DNA of 64,000 nucleotides, taken from positions 1 to 64,000 of the forward strand of contig URKR01000005.1 of assembly GCA_900548355.1 (NCBI GenBank). Reading direction: 5' to 3'. This DNA comes from an uncultured Oscillospiraceae bacterium (GTDB taxonomy: Bacteria; Bacillota; Clostridia; Oscillospirales; Ruminococcaceae). Shown here piece after piece: positions 24,087 to 32,523 of this stretch. The notes under the pieces are model-generated. The model was not told the origin of the DNA, ran no database searches, and worked only from the letters and a program-made list of their open reading frames with translations. Position 1 is the stretch's first letter, and each line of letters begins with the position of its first letter. The position numbers were made by a program, and so were the translations under genes.

Positions 24087-25610
24087 ATGCGCTGGAAGCT
24101 GTATCTGAAAAACGCGGCACTGCTGACTGTTGGCAGTATGGCGCTGCGGGTGCTCGGCATGGGGTTCCGCGTATACATTGCGGCCTGGCTGGGCGGCGAG
24201 GGGATGGGGTTATACCAGCTGATCCTGGCGGTCTATTCGGTATTTGTGGCGCTTGCTTCGGCGGGGGTCAACGTGGCGGCTACCCGTTTGGCGGCGCAGA
24301 GCCTGGCGCGCAGGCGGGGCATGGGGCCGACGCTTTGGGGGCTTGTGAGTGCGGCGGCCTGTTTTGGCACGGCGGCTATGCTGGCCCAGGCAGCGCTTGC
24401 CGGCCCGGTGGCCCGGTTTATGCTGCATGACGCCAGGGCGGAACTTGGCCTGTGGGTGCTTGCGCCAAGTCTGCCGTTTCTTGCAGTTTCGGGGGCGCTG
24501 CGCGGCTGTTTTCTTGCACGGCGGCGGGTGGGGCCGAATGTCACAGCCCAGCTGATAGAGCAACTGGTCCGGCTTGTTGTGGCGGCCTTGGCGCTGCGTG
24601 TGCTGGCGCAGTGGGGCGCCGGCTACGCCTGCGCGGCGGTGTTGGTTGGCAACACGGTCAGCGAAGGCGTTTCCTGCCTGCTGATGGCGGCCTTTGCCGG
24701 GCGGGAACCGTCTTTTCGCCGGCAATCGGGCGACCCGGCCCGGGGGTTCACCGGGCGGGAATTGCTGCTTATAGCATTGCCGGTCGAAGGCAGCCGCTTG
24801 GCGGTCAGTGCCCTGCAGGCGGTGGAAAGCAGCCTGATCCCGCTTTGTCTGGCAATGTATCTTGGCGACCGCAGTGCGGCCGTTGCCCAGTATGGCGCGC
24901 TGAAGGGAATGGCGCTTCCGCTGATTTTTTTCCCGTTTGCGCTGCTGGGGGCCTTGTCCGGGCTTCTGATGCCGGAAATTACCCGCCTGCATACCTGCCG
25001 TGACAGCGCCGGTACTGCGCGCCTGATCCATGTGACCCTTGCGGTGGCCGGTCTGTTTTCAATGCTGGCGGGGGCGGCGCTGGTTTTGTTTGGGCAGGAA
25101 CTTGCGTGGCTGCTGTATCGGGATGCCGAGGTCGGGCGCTATGTCCGGCTGCTTGGGTTCCTGGCGCCGGTACTCTATCTGGAAAGCATGGTGGATGGCA
25201 TCCTCAAAGGTTTGGGCCAACAGTTTGCCACCTTCCGGTATTCGGTGCTCGATTGTGCGGTGCGGATTCTGTCGGCCTGTCTGCTTGTGCCGCGGTATGG
25301 GGCGCTCGGGTTTATCGGGATGATGGCGCTGTCCAATCTGTTGAGCTTTGGGCTCAACATGATACGGCTGCTGCGCTGCACCGGCATGCGCCCGGCCTGG
25401 GGCGGCTGGCTGGCACGGCCGGCGGTGGCCGCCGGTATGGGATCTCTGCTGGCTTTGGGCGCCGGTGCGGCCGGCGCGGCGTTTGGCATTGCAGAAGGAA
25501 GCTGGGCCCATTTGGCATGGCAGGTCTCCGGTTATCTGTTGGGGGCGGCGCCACCTGTGCTCTGGTTGCTGCTGCGAACCCCGGAACTGCGCCGGGCACA
25601 GCCAAAATAA
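24087..25610 (+). CDS. SpoVB-like polysaccharide/lipid flippase (MOP superfamily)
   Basis: 507 residues with about 14 membrane segments. The N-terminal stretch LKNAALLTVGSMALRVLGMGFRVYIAAWLGGEGMGLYQLI is typical of the SpoVB/YtgP/MurJ-type oligosaccharidyl-lipid flippase family. SpoVB is needed for spore cortex formation in Bacillus; related proteins flip lipid II or teichoic acid precursors, so its exact cargo is open. AGGGGAGAGGGGG ribosome site. It lies 54 nt after proS with no terminator between, so it may be read through from the T-box promoter. A bidirectional terminator follows. Confidence 0.87.
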   Translation: MRWKLYLKNAALLTVGSMALRVLGMGFRVYIAAWLGGEGMGLYQLILAVYSVFVALASAGVNVAATRLAAQSLARRRGMGPTLWGLVSAAACFGTAAMLAQAALAGPVARFMLHDARAELGLWVLAPSLPFLAVSGALRGCFLARRRVGPNVTAQLIEQLVRLVVAALALRVLAQWGAGYACAAVLVGNTVSEGVSCLLMAAFAGREPSFRRQSGDPARGFTGRELLLIALPVEGSRLAVSALQAVESSLIPLCLAMYLGDRSAAVAQYGALKGMALPLIFFPFALLGALSGLLMPEITRLHTCRDSAGTARLIHVTLAVAGLFSMLAGAALVLFGQELAWLLYRDAEVGRYVRLLGFLAPVLYLESMVDGILKGLGQQFATFRYSVLDCAVRILSACLLVPRYGALGFIGMMALSNLLSFGLNMIRLLRCTGMRPAWGGWLARPAVAAGMGSLLALGAGAAGAAFGIAEGSWAHLAWQVSGYLLGAAPPVLWLLLRTPELRRAQPK

Positions 25611-25654
25611 AACCACGCGCAGGCGGGGCAGCCGGCCCTTGCCTGCGCGTGGTT
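25611..25654. terminator. Bidirectional intrinsic terminator
   Basis: 14-bp perfect stem (25611-25624 with 25641-25654) followed by TTT on +, between the convergent flippase and malQ genes. Confidence 0.9.
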
Positions 25655-25664
25655 TTTGGCTGGA

Positions 25665-27152
25665 TTATTCCCAATCGGTACGGCCGTAGATTTCGGTTAC
25701 ATGGCGAAGCTTTTTGGCCAGGCGGGCGCTGAAGGCGCCGGGCTTGGCGCGCCAGCACCAGTTGCCGCCCAGTGTCGAAGGCGTATTCATCCGCGCCTCA
25801 TGGCCGAGGCCCAAAATGTCCTGCGCCTGTACGATGGCAAGGTCTGCCACGCTTGACCAGATGCCCCGCAGCATCCCCCAGTGGTACCCTTCCTTTTTGG
25901 TCAGCTGCAGGTAATCAATCGCGCGGGCGGTATCCGCCGGGGCGGCTGTTTCAAACCAGCCGTTGACAGGTTCGTTGTCGTGGGTACCGGTGTAGGCAAT
26001 GCAGCCGCGCGGATAATCATGCGGCAGGTAGTTGCCGCCGTCGCGGCTGTCGAACGCAAACTCCATAACCTTCATGCCCGGGTAGCCGGTTGCGTTCAGC
26101 AATGCATAAACATCATCGGTCAAAAAGCCGAGATCTTCGGCAATGATGTTCTGTTTGCCAAGCTCTCTTTCGATTGTTTGGAACAGCTCGATTCCCGGGC
26201 CTTCGCGCCAGCGGCCGTTGCAGGCGTCGGCGCTGCCGAACGGGATTGCGTAGTAACCCGCAAAGCCGCGGAAGTGGTCAATTCGTACAACGTCGTAGAT
26301 ACCGCACAGGTGCCGGATGCGCCGCACCCACCAGGCATATCCGGTTTTGCGCATGGCGTCCCAATCATACAGCGGGTTGCCCCAAAGCTGGCCGGTGGCG
26401 GAAAAAGCGTCCGGCGGGCAGCCGGCCACTTCGGTGGGAACAAGGTTTTCATCCAGCTGAAACTCCTGCGGGCTGCTCCAAACGTCTACGCTGTCGGCCG
26501 CCACATAGATCGGCAGGTCGCCAATGATCTGGATGCCTTTTTCGTTGGCATAGGCTTTGAGAGCCTTCCACTGCCGGAAGAACAGATACTGCACGGCTTT
26601 CCAGAACTGGATGGCGTCGGCATGGCTGGCACACGCTTCGGCCAGGGCTTCGGGGTCACGGCGGATCAGTTCGGGTTCCCATTCGCCCCAGGCGGCGCCG
26701 CTGTGCGCATCCTTAAGCGCCATGAACAGCGCGTAGTCCGGCAGCCAGAAAGCGTTTTCCTCGCAGAATTGGCGATAATCGGCCGGCGGGTTGGCCAGCA
26801 GGCGGGCCGTTGCTTTATGCAGGACCGGGTAGCGCAGTTCATACAGCCTGCCGTAGTCCACGCAGTCCGGTGTGCCGCCCCAGTCGATCGTCTGGTACTC
26901 CTCCGGCAGCAGCAGGCCGTCTTCGGCCAACAGGTCAAGATCGATAAAATACGGGTTGCCCGCAAAGGTGGAAAAAGACTGGTAAGGGCTGTCGCCATAG
27001 CTGGTGGGGCAGATTGGCAGGATTTGCCAATACCCCTGACCGGCCCTGTACAGAAAATCGACAAAATCGCGCGCAGCCTTGCCCATTGTGCCAATGCCAT
27101 AGGGGGAGGCCAGGCTGGACAGGTGCATCAGGATACCGCTGGAACGCTTCAT
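25665..27152 (-). CDS. malQ: 4-alpha-glucanotransferase (amylomaltase, GH77)
   Basis: 495 residues from ATG 27152 (AAGGTGG ribosome site). It moves alpha-1,4-glucan segments between maltodextrins in glycogen/starch use. It begins RSSGILMHLSSLASPYGIGT with DSPYQSFSTFAGNPYFIDL. The catalytic regions are VRIDHFRGF (nucleophile Asp), IIAEDLGFLT (acid/base Glu) and YTGTHDNEPVNGWF (third Asp). Monocistronic with its own promoter; a GH31 glucosidase at 2774 could act on its products. Confidence 0.96.
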   Translation of the reverse strand: MKRSSGILMHLSSLASPYGIGTMGKAARDFVDFLYRAGQGYWQILPICPTSYGDSPYQSFSTFAGNPYFIDLDLLAEDGLLLPEEYQTIDWGGTPDCVDYGRLYELRYPVLHKATARLLANPPADYRQFCEENAFWLPDYALFMALKDAHSGAAWGEWEPELIRRDPEALAEACASHADAIQFWKAVQYLFFRQWKALKAYANEKGIQIIGDLPIYVAADSVDVWSSPQEFQLDENLVPTEVAGCPPDAFSATGQLWGNPLYDWDAMRKTGYAWWVRRIRHLCGIYDVVRIDHFRGFAGYYAIPFGSADACNGRWREGPGIELFQTIERELGKQNIIAEDLGFLTDDVYALLNATGYPGMKVMEFAFDSRDGGNYLPHDYPRGCIAYTGTHDNEPVNGWFETAAPADTARAIDYLQLTKKEGYHWGMLRGIWSSVADLAIVQAQDILGLGHEARMNTPSTLGGNWCWRAKPGAFSARLAKKLRHVTEIYGRTDWE

Positions 27153-27206
27153 CAAACATCCACCTTTCAGGCGGCTGGCAGCCGCCGACATGTTTCTCTG
27201 TTCTTC

Positions 27207-27235
27207 ATCATACACACCTTGCCGCAAAAAGACAA
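27207..27235 (-). promoter_or_regulatory. malQ promoter
   Basis: On the - strand TTGTCT (27230-27235) and TATGAT (27207-27212) with a 17-nt spacer, 54 nt before the start codon. Confidence 0.7.
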
Positions 27236-27279
27236 GAGAGAACGAAACAATTCGAAACATTTCAGCGAAACGCACGAAA

Positions 27280-27318
27280 AAGGAGTCACCGCTTTGTGCA
27301 AAAAAGCGGTGGCTCCTT
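27280..27318 (-). terminator. Terminator after ABC exporter gene
   Basis: 16-bp stem with one G-T pair (27280-27295 with 27303-27318), followed on the - strand by a T-rich tract, 10 nt past the stop codon of the ABC exporter. Confidence 0.85.
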
Positions 27319-27328
27319 GAATGGTATG

Positions 27329-29092
27329 TTACAGCGTTTGGCCGCTGACCAGGCCGTTCCACAGTCGATAGTAGATGCCTTTTTGAGCCAGCAGTTCCTC
27401 GTGGGTGCCTTCTTCTTCAATGCCTTCCTTGCCAAGCACCAGAATGCGGTCGGCATTTTTGATGGTGGTCAACCGGTGGGCGATGGTCAGGGTGGTACGG
27501 CCTTTTGCGAGTGCGTCCAAGCTCTGTCCCACAAGAATTTCACTCTCGTTGTCCAGCGCACTGGTCGCTTCGTCCAGCAGCAGAATCGGCGGATTTTTCA
27601 AAAACACCCGCGCAATTGAGATGCGCTGCTTTTGCCCGCCGGACAATTTGACGCCGCGCTCACCGACATAGGTGTCGTAGCCGTCCTTCAGGGCTCGCAC
27701 AAACCCGTCAGCCCCGGCCAGTTTCGCCGCGGCGATAATTTCTTCCTGGCTTGCGCCCGGCTTGCCGTAGGCGATGTTTTCGGCTACCGTGCCGCTGAAA
27801 AGATAAACGTCCTGCTGTACAACGCCGATCGCCTCGCGCAAGCTTTTCAGGGTGACCTTGCGCACATCCTGGCCGTCAACCAAAATCTCGCCGCTGGTTA
27901 CATCGTAAAAGCGGGGGATCAGGTTGCACAGCGTCGTTTTGCCGCCGCCTGAAGGCCCGACGAGAGCAAGATTCTCACCGGGGCGGATGCTCAGATTCAC
28001 ATCGCGCAGCACTTTGTTGTGATCGTCAGGGTATTCAAAGCTGACATGACGGAATTCAATGCCGCCCTGTTTGACAACCAACGGCTTGGCGTCAGGGGCA
28101 TCCTCAATCTCTACGGGGGTATCCATTATCTCGTAAAAGCGTTCAATGCCGGTCACGCCGCGCTGGAACTGCTCAGCAAATTCGACAATGCGGCGGATGG
28201 TGGCAATCAACGTTGAGACATACAGCACATAAGCCACCAGGTCGCCGGCGTTGATCCTGTCATACACCAAAAACAGGCCGCCGGCCACAATAACAACCAG
28301 ATACATCAACCCATCAAACAACCGGGTGGATGTATTGAACGCAGCCATCGCGTGGTAGGTTTTCTTTTTGATGGTCTGGAAAGTTTGGTTGCCGCGCTCA
28401 AATTTGGCGTTTTCCTGCTCTTCGGCGGCAAACGCTTTCACAACCCGCTGGCCAAGCAGGCTGTCTTCAATCGAAGCGTTCAACTCGCCAATCTGAAACC
28501 GCTGTTTGCGGAATGCCGCGCGCAGCCGCAGGTTCAGCCGGACCGAGACAACCATCATCAGCGGGACGCAGGCAAACACCACCAGGGTCAGCGGAACGCT
28601 CGCGCCGCACAGGATAACGAAGGAAGCGACAATTTTGATGCCGGCAATGAAAAACTCCTCCGGGCAGTGGTGGGCGAACTCGGTCACATCAAACAGGTCG
28701 TTGGTAATGCGGCCCATGATCTGGCCGACTTTGGTGTTGGAATAATAAGTGTGACTGAGCCGCTGCAGATGGGCGAATGCATCGCGCCGCATGTCAGTTT
28801 CAATGTAAACGCCCATTATATGGCCGGTGCCGGACATATAATACTGCGCAGCCCCGTCGATCAACCGCAGAACCAGATAGACAAGCGCCAGCCGCAGCAC
28901 AACCCCCGCAGTCAGCACCACGCTGGAGTCGGTAGCGGCATTGGTCAGGTACCGCATGATGGAAGGCAGCACAATGTCACACAAGGTGGTCAGGGCGGCA
29001 CAGAAAAGGTCAAAAATCAGAATCTTTCGGTATTTCAGCAGATACGGCGCAAACCGCAGCAGCTGAGATTGTTTGGCTTTGTTTTCGTTCAT
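27329..29092 (-). CDS. ABC exporter, fused permease and ATPase
   Basis: 587 residues. Six membrane segments in residues ~20-310 (type IV ABC exporter fold), then an ATPase domain with Walker A GPSGGGKTTLC, signature LSGGQKQRISIAR, Walker B ILLLDEATSALD and the H-loop TIAHRLTTI. Half-transporter that must dimerise; a single gene, so a homodimer of the MsbA/LmrA kind is likely. Cargo could be lipid, peptide or drug. AGAGGA ribosome site. It lies 51 nt downstream of the lipoprotein gene on the same strand, so co-transcription is likely. Confidence 0.93.
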   Translation of the reverse strand: MNENKAKQSQLLRFAPYLLKYRKILIFDLFCAALTTLCDIVLPSIMRYLTNAATDSSVVLTAGVVLRLALVYLVLRLIDGAAQYYMSGTGHIMGVYIETDMRRDAFAHLQRLSHTYYSNTKVGQIMGRITNDLFDVTEFAHHCPEEFFIAGIKIVASFVILCGASVPLTLVVFACVPLMMVVSVRLNLRLRAAFRKQRFQIGELNASIEDSLLGQRVVKAFAAEEQENAKFERGNQTFQTIKKKTYHAMAAFNTSTRLFDGLMYLVVIVAGGLFLVYDRINAGDLVAYVLYVSTLIATIRRIVEFAEQFQRGVTGIERFYEIMDTPVEIEDAPDAKPLVVKQGGIEFRHVSFEYPDDHNKVLRDVNLSIRPGENLALVGPSGGGKTTLCNLIPRFYDVTSGEILVDGQDVRKVTLKSLREAIGVVQQDVYLFSGTVAENIAYGKPGASQEEIIAAAKLAGADGFVRALKDGYDTYVGERGVKLSGGQKQRISIARVFLKNPPILLLDEATSALDNESEILVGQSLDALAKGRTTLTIAHRLTTIKNADRILVLGKEGIEEEGTHEELLAQKGIYYRLWNGLVSGQTL

Positions 29093-29143
29093 GATACATT
29101 CCTCTACACAGTGTTATACAGGCTGCCCCGTCTGGCGCCCTGC

Positions 29144-30802
29144 TCAGGCCGGGGCGATTTCAGCCGGCTGCGATTCGGCCGCAGGTTCGCTCGGAGCCGG
29201 CTGTTCGGTGGGAACCGGCGACGGGCTGGGTGAAGGGGTTGGCGCCGGCGTGGGTTCTTGGGTGGGTTCCGGCGTAGGCGCCGGGGTAGGGGCATCGGTG
29301 GGGACCGGTGTGGGGGCGGGCGTGGGAACTTCCGTCGGCAGCGGCGTCGCAGGCGTTTCGGTGGGAGCCGGAGTTGCCGTTGCGGGCGGGAGGGTCGGCG
29401 TGGGGGTGGGAAGCGCTGTGATCGGTTCGACCCGGGTTTTCTGGCACCGTGTGCAGGTGAAGGTGCGTTCGCCGGGAACGCCGGGCTGCGGTTCCTTTGT
29501 TACCTGGCCATCATCCCAACGGTGGCCCAGGGCTTCCAGCTTCTGTTCCCGCATTTCACCGCAGATAGAGCAGCGCTCCTTTACAAATCCTGCCGCTTCG
29601 CAGGTGGGCTCGGTGCGCTCATCGGTCTCAACGAACTGGTGGTCGTGAACGTCGGGAGTGAAGTGGGCGGTGACAACTACGCCGCCGGCGTCGGCATTGG
29701 ATGGCACCGTAAAGCTCAGGCTGGCGCTGCTGCCTGTACTGCCGATCGAAGCAGACCAATGGTCAAACTTCCAGCCTGTATTGGGCACGGCGGTTACGGT
29801 GCTGCAGGTTGCCCCTTTTTTGGCAAGCTGGCTGGTGCTGCCGCTGATTGTCCCGCCGCCGGCGGAGACAAATTCCACCGGTACCTTGGCGCCGCGCACG
29901 GCGATCGGGTCGGACGAAATCAACCCAAGCGGTACGCCGTCCGGCTCCGGAATAGAGCCCAACGGCTGCGGCCGGCGGTCTTCCGTGATATACGCATGGG
30001 TGCGCACATACTCAAAGTAGGCGGTCACGGCCGTTTTGGAAAGGTGCACGCCATCCGAAAGGGTATAGTCTTTTTTGGCCCAGCCGGTCGCGCTGTCACG
30101 CAGCGTTTCGGCTGAATTGAGAAACTTGTACCCTTGCTCCTCGCACATCGCTTCAATGGCTTCGTTATAAGCATCTACCTGCACCATCTCAAGACGGGTG
30201 TTTTCACGCTGCTTGTCAAGTGGCGGAATCGCGCTGACAATCAGGTCTGCATAAGGCCAGGCGTCCACAATCGCCTGCAGGCCGGTGCGGTAGTTCTGGA
30301 TAAAGGAGGTTGCATCGGTGGAAGTTCCGCCCAGGTTATTGGTGCCGTAGCAGATAATAATCCGCTGCGGTTTAAGCTTGGCGACAGCCTCCGGCACAGT
30401 GTACATCTTGCTGTCGCCTTTAAAACGTTCGCAAGGCAAGGTGGTGATGGCCTGGGCGCCCATGCTCACGACGCCGATGTTGTTGGCCAAAGTTGTAAAC
30501 GGCTGGCCGGTTTCATCGGCGTACATCATGTATCGTGCGGTGTTGGAATCGCCGATAAACAGCGTTTCATCCAGGTAGCTGCGTCCGGCATCCGGTGTTT
30601 CGGGCAATACCGTGGCGGAGGAAACGGCGGCGGGCTGGGCGGCAGCCGGCGCTGCAGAAGGCGTCGGCACAGGGGTGGCGGCGGTTTCAACCGTGGCGGG
30701 CTGGCTGTGTACCTCGATCACAGCGTCACGCTGGCAGGCGGACAGGCTCAAACAAAAAGCGACCGCTAAGCCCAGTGCGGCCAGTCGTTGCAAAAACCTC
30801 AA
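29144..30802 (-). CDS. SGNH/GDSL-family hydrolase lipoprotein with Pro/Thr-rich tail
   Basis: 552 residues. I chose the TTG at 30802 because AAGGAG lies 8 nt upstream and the protein then begins with a lipoprotein signal: a hydrophobic stretch ending LSAC with lipidated Cys23. An SGNH domain follows with TLFIGDSNTARY (Ser), ICYGTNNLGG (Asn block) and LSDGVHLSKTA (Asp/His). Then come a ~75-residue beta-repeat-like module (GWKFDHWSAS), a module with CSICGE and CTRCQK pairs, and a ~80-residue tail of P-T-P and P-A-P repeats. It likely sits on the outer face of the membrane and removes acyl groups from cell-wall or dietary glycans (inference). Own promoter. Confidence 0.85.
   Translation of the reverse strand: MRFLQRLAALGLAVAFCLSLSACQRDAVIEVHSQPATVETAATPVPTPSAAPAAAQPAAVSSATVLPETPDAGRSYLDETLFIGDSNTARYMMYADETGQPFTTLANNIGVVSMGAQAITTLPCERFKGDSKMYTVPEAVAKLKPQRIIICYGTNNLGGTSTDATSFIQNYRTGLQAIVDAWPYADLIVSAIPPLDKQRENTRLEMVQVDAYNEAIEAMCEEQGYKFLNSAETLRDSATGWAKKDYTLSDGVHLSKTAVTAYFEYVRTHAYITEDRRPQPLGSIPEPDGVPLGLISSDPIAVRGAKVPVEFVSAGGGTISGSTSQLAKKGATCSTVTAVPNTGWKFDHWSASIGSTGSSASLSFTVPSNADAGGVVVTAHFTPDVHDHQFVETDERTEPTCEAAGFVKERCSICGEMREQKLEALGHRWDDGQVTKEPQPGVPGERTFTCTRCQKTRVEPITALPTPTPTLPPATATPAPTETPATPLPTEVPTPAPTPVPTDAPTPAPTPEPTQEPTPAPTPSPSPSPVPTEQPAPSEPAAESQPAEIAPA
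29170..29410 (-). repeat. Tandem Pro/Thr/Ala codon repeat
   Basis: Imperfect short repeats encoding TPAPTP / PTPEPT-type units at the C-terminus of the SGNH lipoprotein. They probably form an extended, wall-spanning or glycosylated stalk and are prone to length change. Confidence 0.75.
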
Positions 30803-30863
30803 TCTTCCTTCTCCTTCCTGGCGGCAAAAGCGGAAAAAGGCGCGATTGCCAAACTTACCTTTA

Positions 30864-30892
30864 ATAGTATACTGATTTGCTGATAATGTAAA
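30864..30892 (-). promoter_or_regulatory. Promoter of SGNH lipoprotein gene
   Basis: On the - strand TTTACA (30887-30892) and TACTAT (30864-30869), 17-nt spacer, between the tRNA terminator and the TTG start. Confidence 0.6.
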
Positions 30893-30927
30893 TACGCAGC
30901 CAGGTAAAACTTGACGAAAAATGGCAA

Positions 30928-30955
30928 AGAAAAAGCCGCAGGCAAACCTGCGGCT
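30928..30955 (-). terminator. tRNA-Ala terminator
   Basis: 9-bp perfect stem (30934-30942 with 30947-30955), 4-nt loop, then a T-run on the - strand, just after the CCA end of the tRNA. Confidence 0.88.
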
Positions 30956-30960
30956 GAATC

Positions 30961-31036
30961 TGGTGGACCTGGAGGGATTCGAACCCTTGACCTCTCGGAT
31001 GCGAACCGAACGCTCTCCCAACTGAGCTACAGGCCC
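30961..31036 (-). tRNA. tRNA-Ala (anticodon CGC)
   Basis: 76 nt including an encoded CCA. The acceptor stem starts GGGCCTG and pairs fully, with G3-U70, the alanine identity pair. D-arm AGCTCAGTTGGGAGAGC, anticodon loop TTCGCAT (anticodon CGC, reads GCG) and T-arm GGGTTCGAATCCC are all normal. Promoter upstream, terminator downstream: single-gene unit. Confidence 0.97.
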
Positions 31037-31055
31037 AAATTTCGCTGACTTGGTT

Positions 31056-31084
31056 AGTATACCGCCTCGCGCAGAAAAAGTCAA
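31056..31084 (-). promoter_or_regulatory. tRNA-Ala promoter
   Basis: On the - strand TTGACT (31079-31084) and TATACT (31056-31061), 17-nt spacer. I see no gene in the following stretch 31085-31300; it is A-rich and unrecognised. Confidence 0.85.
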
Positions 31085-31301
31085 GCGTTTTTGAAAAAAA
31101 CTGGATTTTGCCCTGAAATGGCAGGTGCAGGACCATTCGGTTGAGGAAGAAACGCTTGCCTTTAAACGCTGCGGCAAAGAAAAGAAAACAAACGAAAATA
31201 TATTGCGTATAAAAAGAACGATACACAGATGACTGATGCAAAACTGTGCTTATATTGCGCGAAGCGAAAGAAATCGTAAAACATGAATCGGCAGTTTTTG
31301 G

Positions 31302-31330
31302 TTGATTTCACCGGCCCCGACGCGTAATAT
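31302..31330 (+). promoter_or_regulatory. Promoter of the Spo0A-like locus
   Basis: TTGATT (31302-31307) and TAATAT (31325-31330) with a 17-nt spacer, about 75 nt before the first gene. Confidence 0.6.
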
Positions 31331-31406
31331 GGAGTGGTAAGATCTGGAAAATTGGGCTGCGCGGTGTACCGTCCGGCGTTAGGCCCTGCGGGAGGTGTGG
31401 CAGATC

Positions 31407-31700
31407 ATGGAGCCAGCGGCCAGTGAACGCCCTTTGGTCAGTTTTCGGCGGGCGTATTCCTGTATTGAAGGGCTACAGCCGGCCTATACGGTACGCTATG
31501 AGCTGTTTCTGGAAAAGAAAGGGTACCGATTGGAAGTGCGTCAAGCAGGCTTTTGTGACGGCAAAGCCAGCTGCCCGGTTACAGGGGTGACCGCGGCCCG
31601 GGCCGTAGAACTGCTGCGATATCTTTATGAAAATGGCGTGCCAGCCGCCCAGGCAGCCGAAGCGGTTCAGGATGTGTGCGGCGCAACTGCGTGGAACTGA
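31407..31700 (+). CDS. Small conserved-looking protein of unknown function
   Basis: 97 residues from the ATG 10 nt after GGAGGT. Contains SIEGLQPAYTVRYELFLEKKG-like beta strands (seen here as CIEGLQPAYTVRYELF), a CDGKASCPVTGVT loop and a helical C-terminus (AARAVELLRYLYENGVPAAQAAEAVQDV). It resembles a small family found in Clostridia (possibly DUF6514) from memory; function unknown. It is first in a three-gene + strand run with the Spo0A-like regulator and the HATPase protein, 37 nt before the former. Confidence 0.75.
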   Translation: MEPAASERPLVSFRRAYSCIEGLQPAYTVRYELFLEKKGYRLEVRQAGFCDGKASCPVTGVTAARAVELLRYLYENGVPAAQAAEAVQDVCGATAWN

Positions 31701-31737
31701 GCCACCGTATGTGACCAAAAGTGGGGAAAAATAAAAG

Positions 31738-32493
31738 ATGGATGCGATGAACGTGCAAAAATTGCACAGAGTAACCGTGCTGTACGCAGACAGTGACAGC
31801 GAACTTTGCCATGCAGTACAGCTGTATGCTGATGGGCGGCAGGAGATCGAAGCTTGTGCCATTGCACCCGATGGATGGAAGGTTCTGCAGCTGCTGGAGA
31901 AAGGCTTTCGCCCGCAGGTGATCGTGTTGGATTCGCTGGTCAGCGGCCCAACGCTCAGCCATATCCTGACCCAGATCTGTCTTCTGGGGGAACAACGCCC
32001 ATACGTCATTTTGACAGGTATTCCGGGAACGCAGGCCATCCTGCAGCGGTTCTTGACAATGGGGGCCAATTATATTATCTTTAAACCATACACCCTGGAC
32101 GATCTTTTCGCGGAGATATATCATTTCTGTGTGGATGATCTGCAGTGGGATATCTATCGCGCAAAAGCCCGTTTTTTGCAGCTTTTGCGCCAAATGCAAT
32201 ACAACTGCCGTCTGAGCGGACTGGTCTATCTGGAGCGGTGTGTCCTTCAGCTGGCGTTAGGCCGGCAGGACTATACGGCGAAAGAACTGTACCATCAGGC
32301 TGTTGAAGGAGAGCATATCCCCCTGGGCGCTGTTTCTTCAGCGATCGAGAGGGTCAATAAATCACTGCGCGCCAGCGGGCCGGAAGGATACGCTGCACTG
32401 TGCCGCGCAGTCGGCAAACCGGAAGGTGGCCACCTGACCAATCTGGAACTGATTCGAAGCTTGGCCGCTGAGGTACGCCGCGCTCTTCGCTGA
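31738..32493 (+). CDS. Spo0A-like response regulator (divergent)
   Basis: 251 residues. The receiver domain (1-125) keeps all key residues: Asp18/Asp20 acidic pair, phospho-acceptor Asp65 (VIVLDSL), Thr93 (ILTG) and Lys116 (FKPY). The C-terminal ~105 residues resemble the Spo0A DNA-binding domain: a GLVYLERCVLQLAL helix, YTAKELYHQAVE, then VSSAIERVNKSLRASG in place of the Spo0A recognition-helix region, and a closing TNLELIRSLAAEVR like the Spo0A TNSEFI end. The recognition helix differs, so the DNA target is probably not a standard Spo0A box. It may be the organism's Spo0A or a paralog. The neighbouring HATPase protein is a candidate partner. Confidence 0.78.
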   Translation: MDAMNVQKLHRVTVLYADSDSELCHAVQLYADGRQEIEACAIAPDGWKVLQLLEKGFRPQVIVLDSLVSGPTLSHILTQICLLGEQRPYVILTGIPGTQAILQRFLTMGANYIIFKPYTLDDLFAEIYHFCVDDLQWDIYRAKARFLQLLRQMQYNCRLSGLVYLERCVLQLALGRQDYTAKELYHQAVEGEHIPLGAVSSAIERVNKSLRASGPEGYAALCRAVGKPEGGHLTNLELIRSLAAEVRRALR

Positions 32494-32523
32494 TCGGTTG
32501 GCTTGACGGGGAAGGAGCGTACC

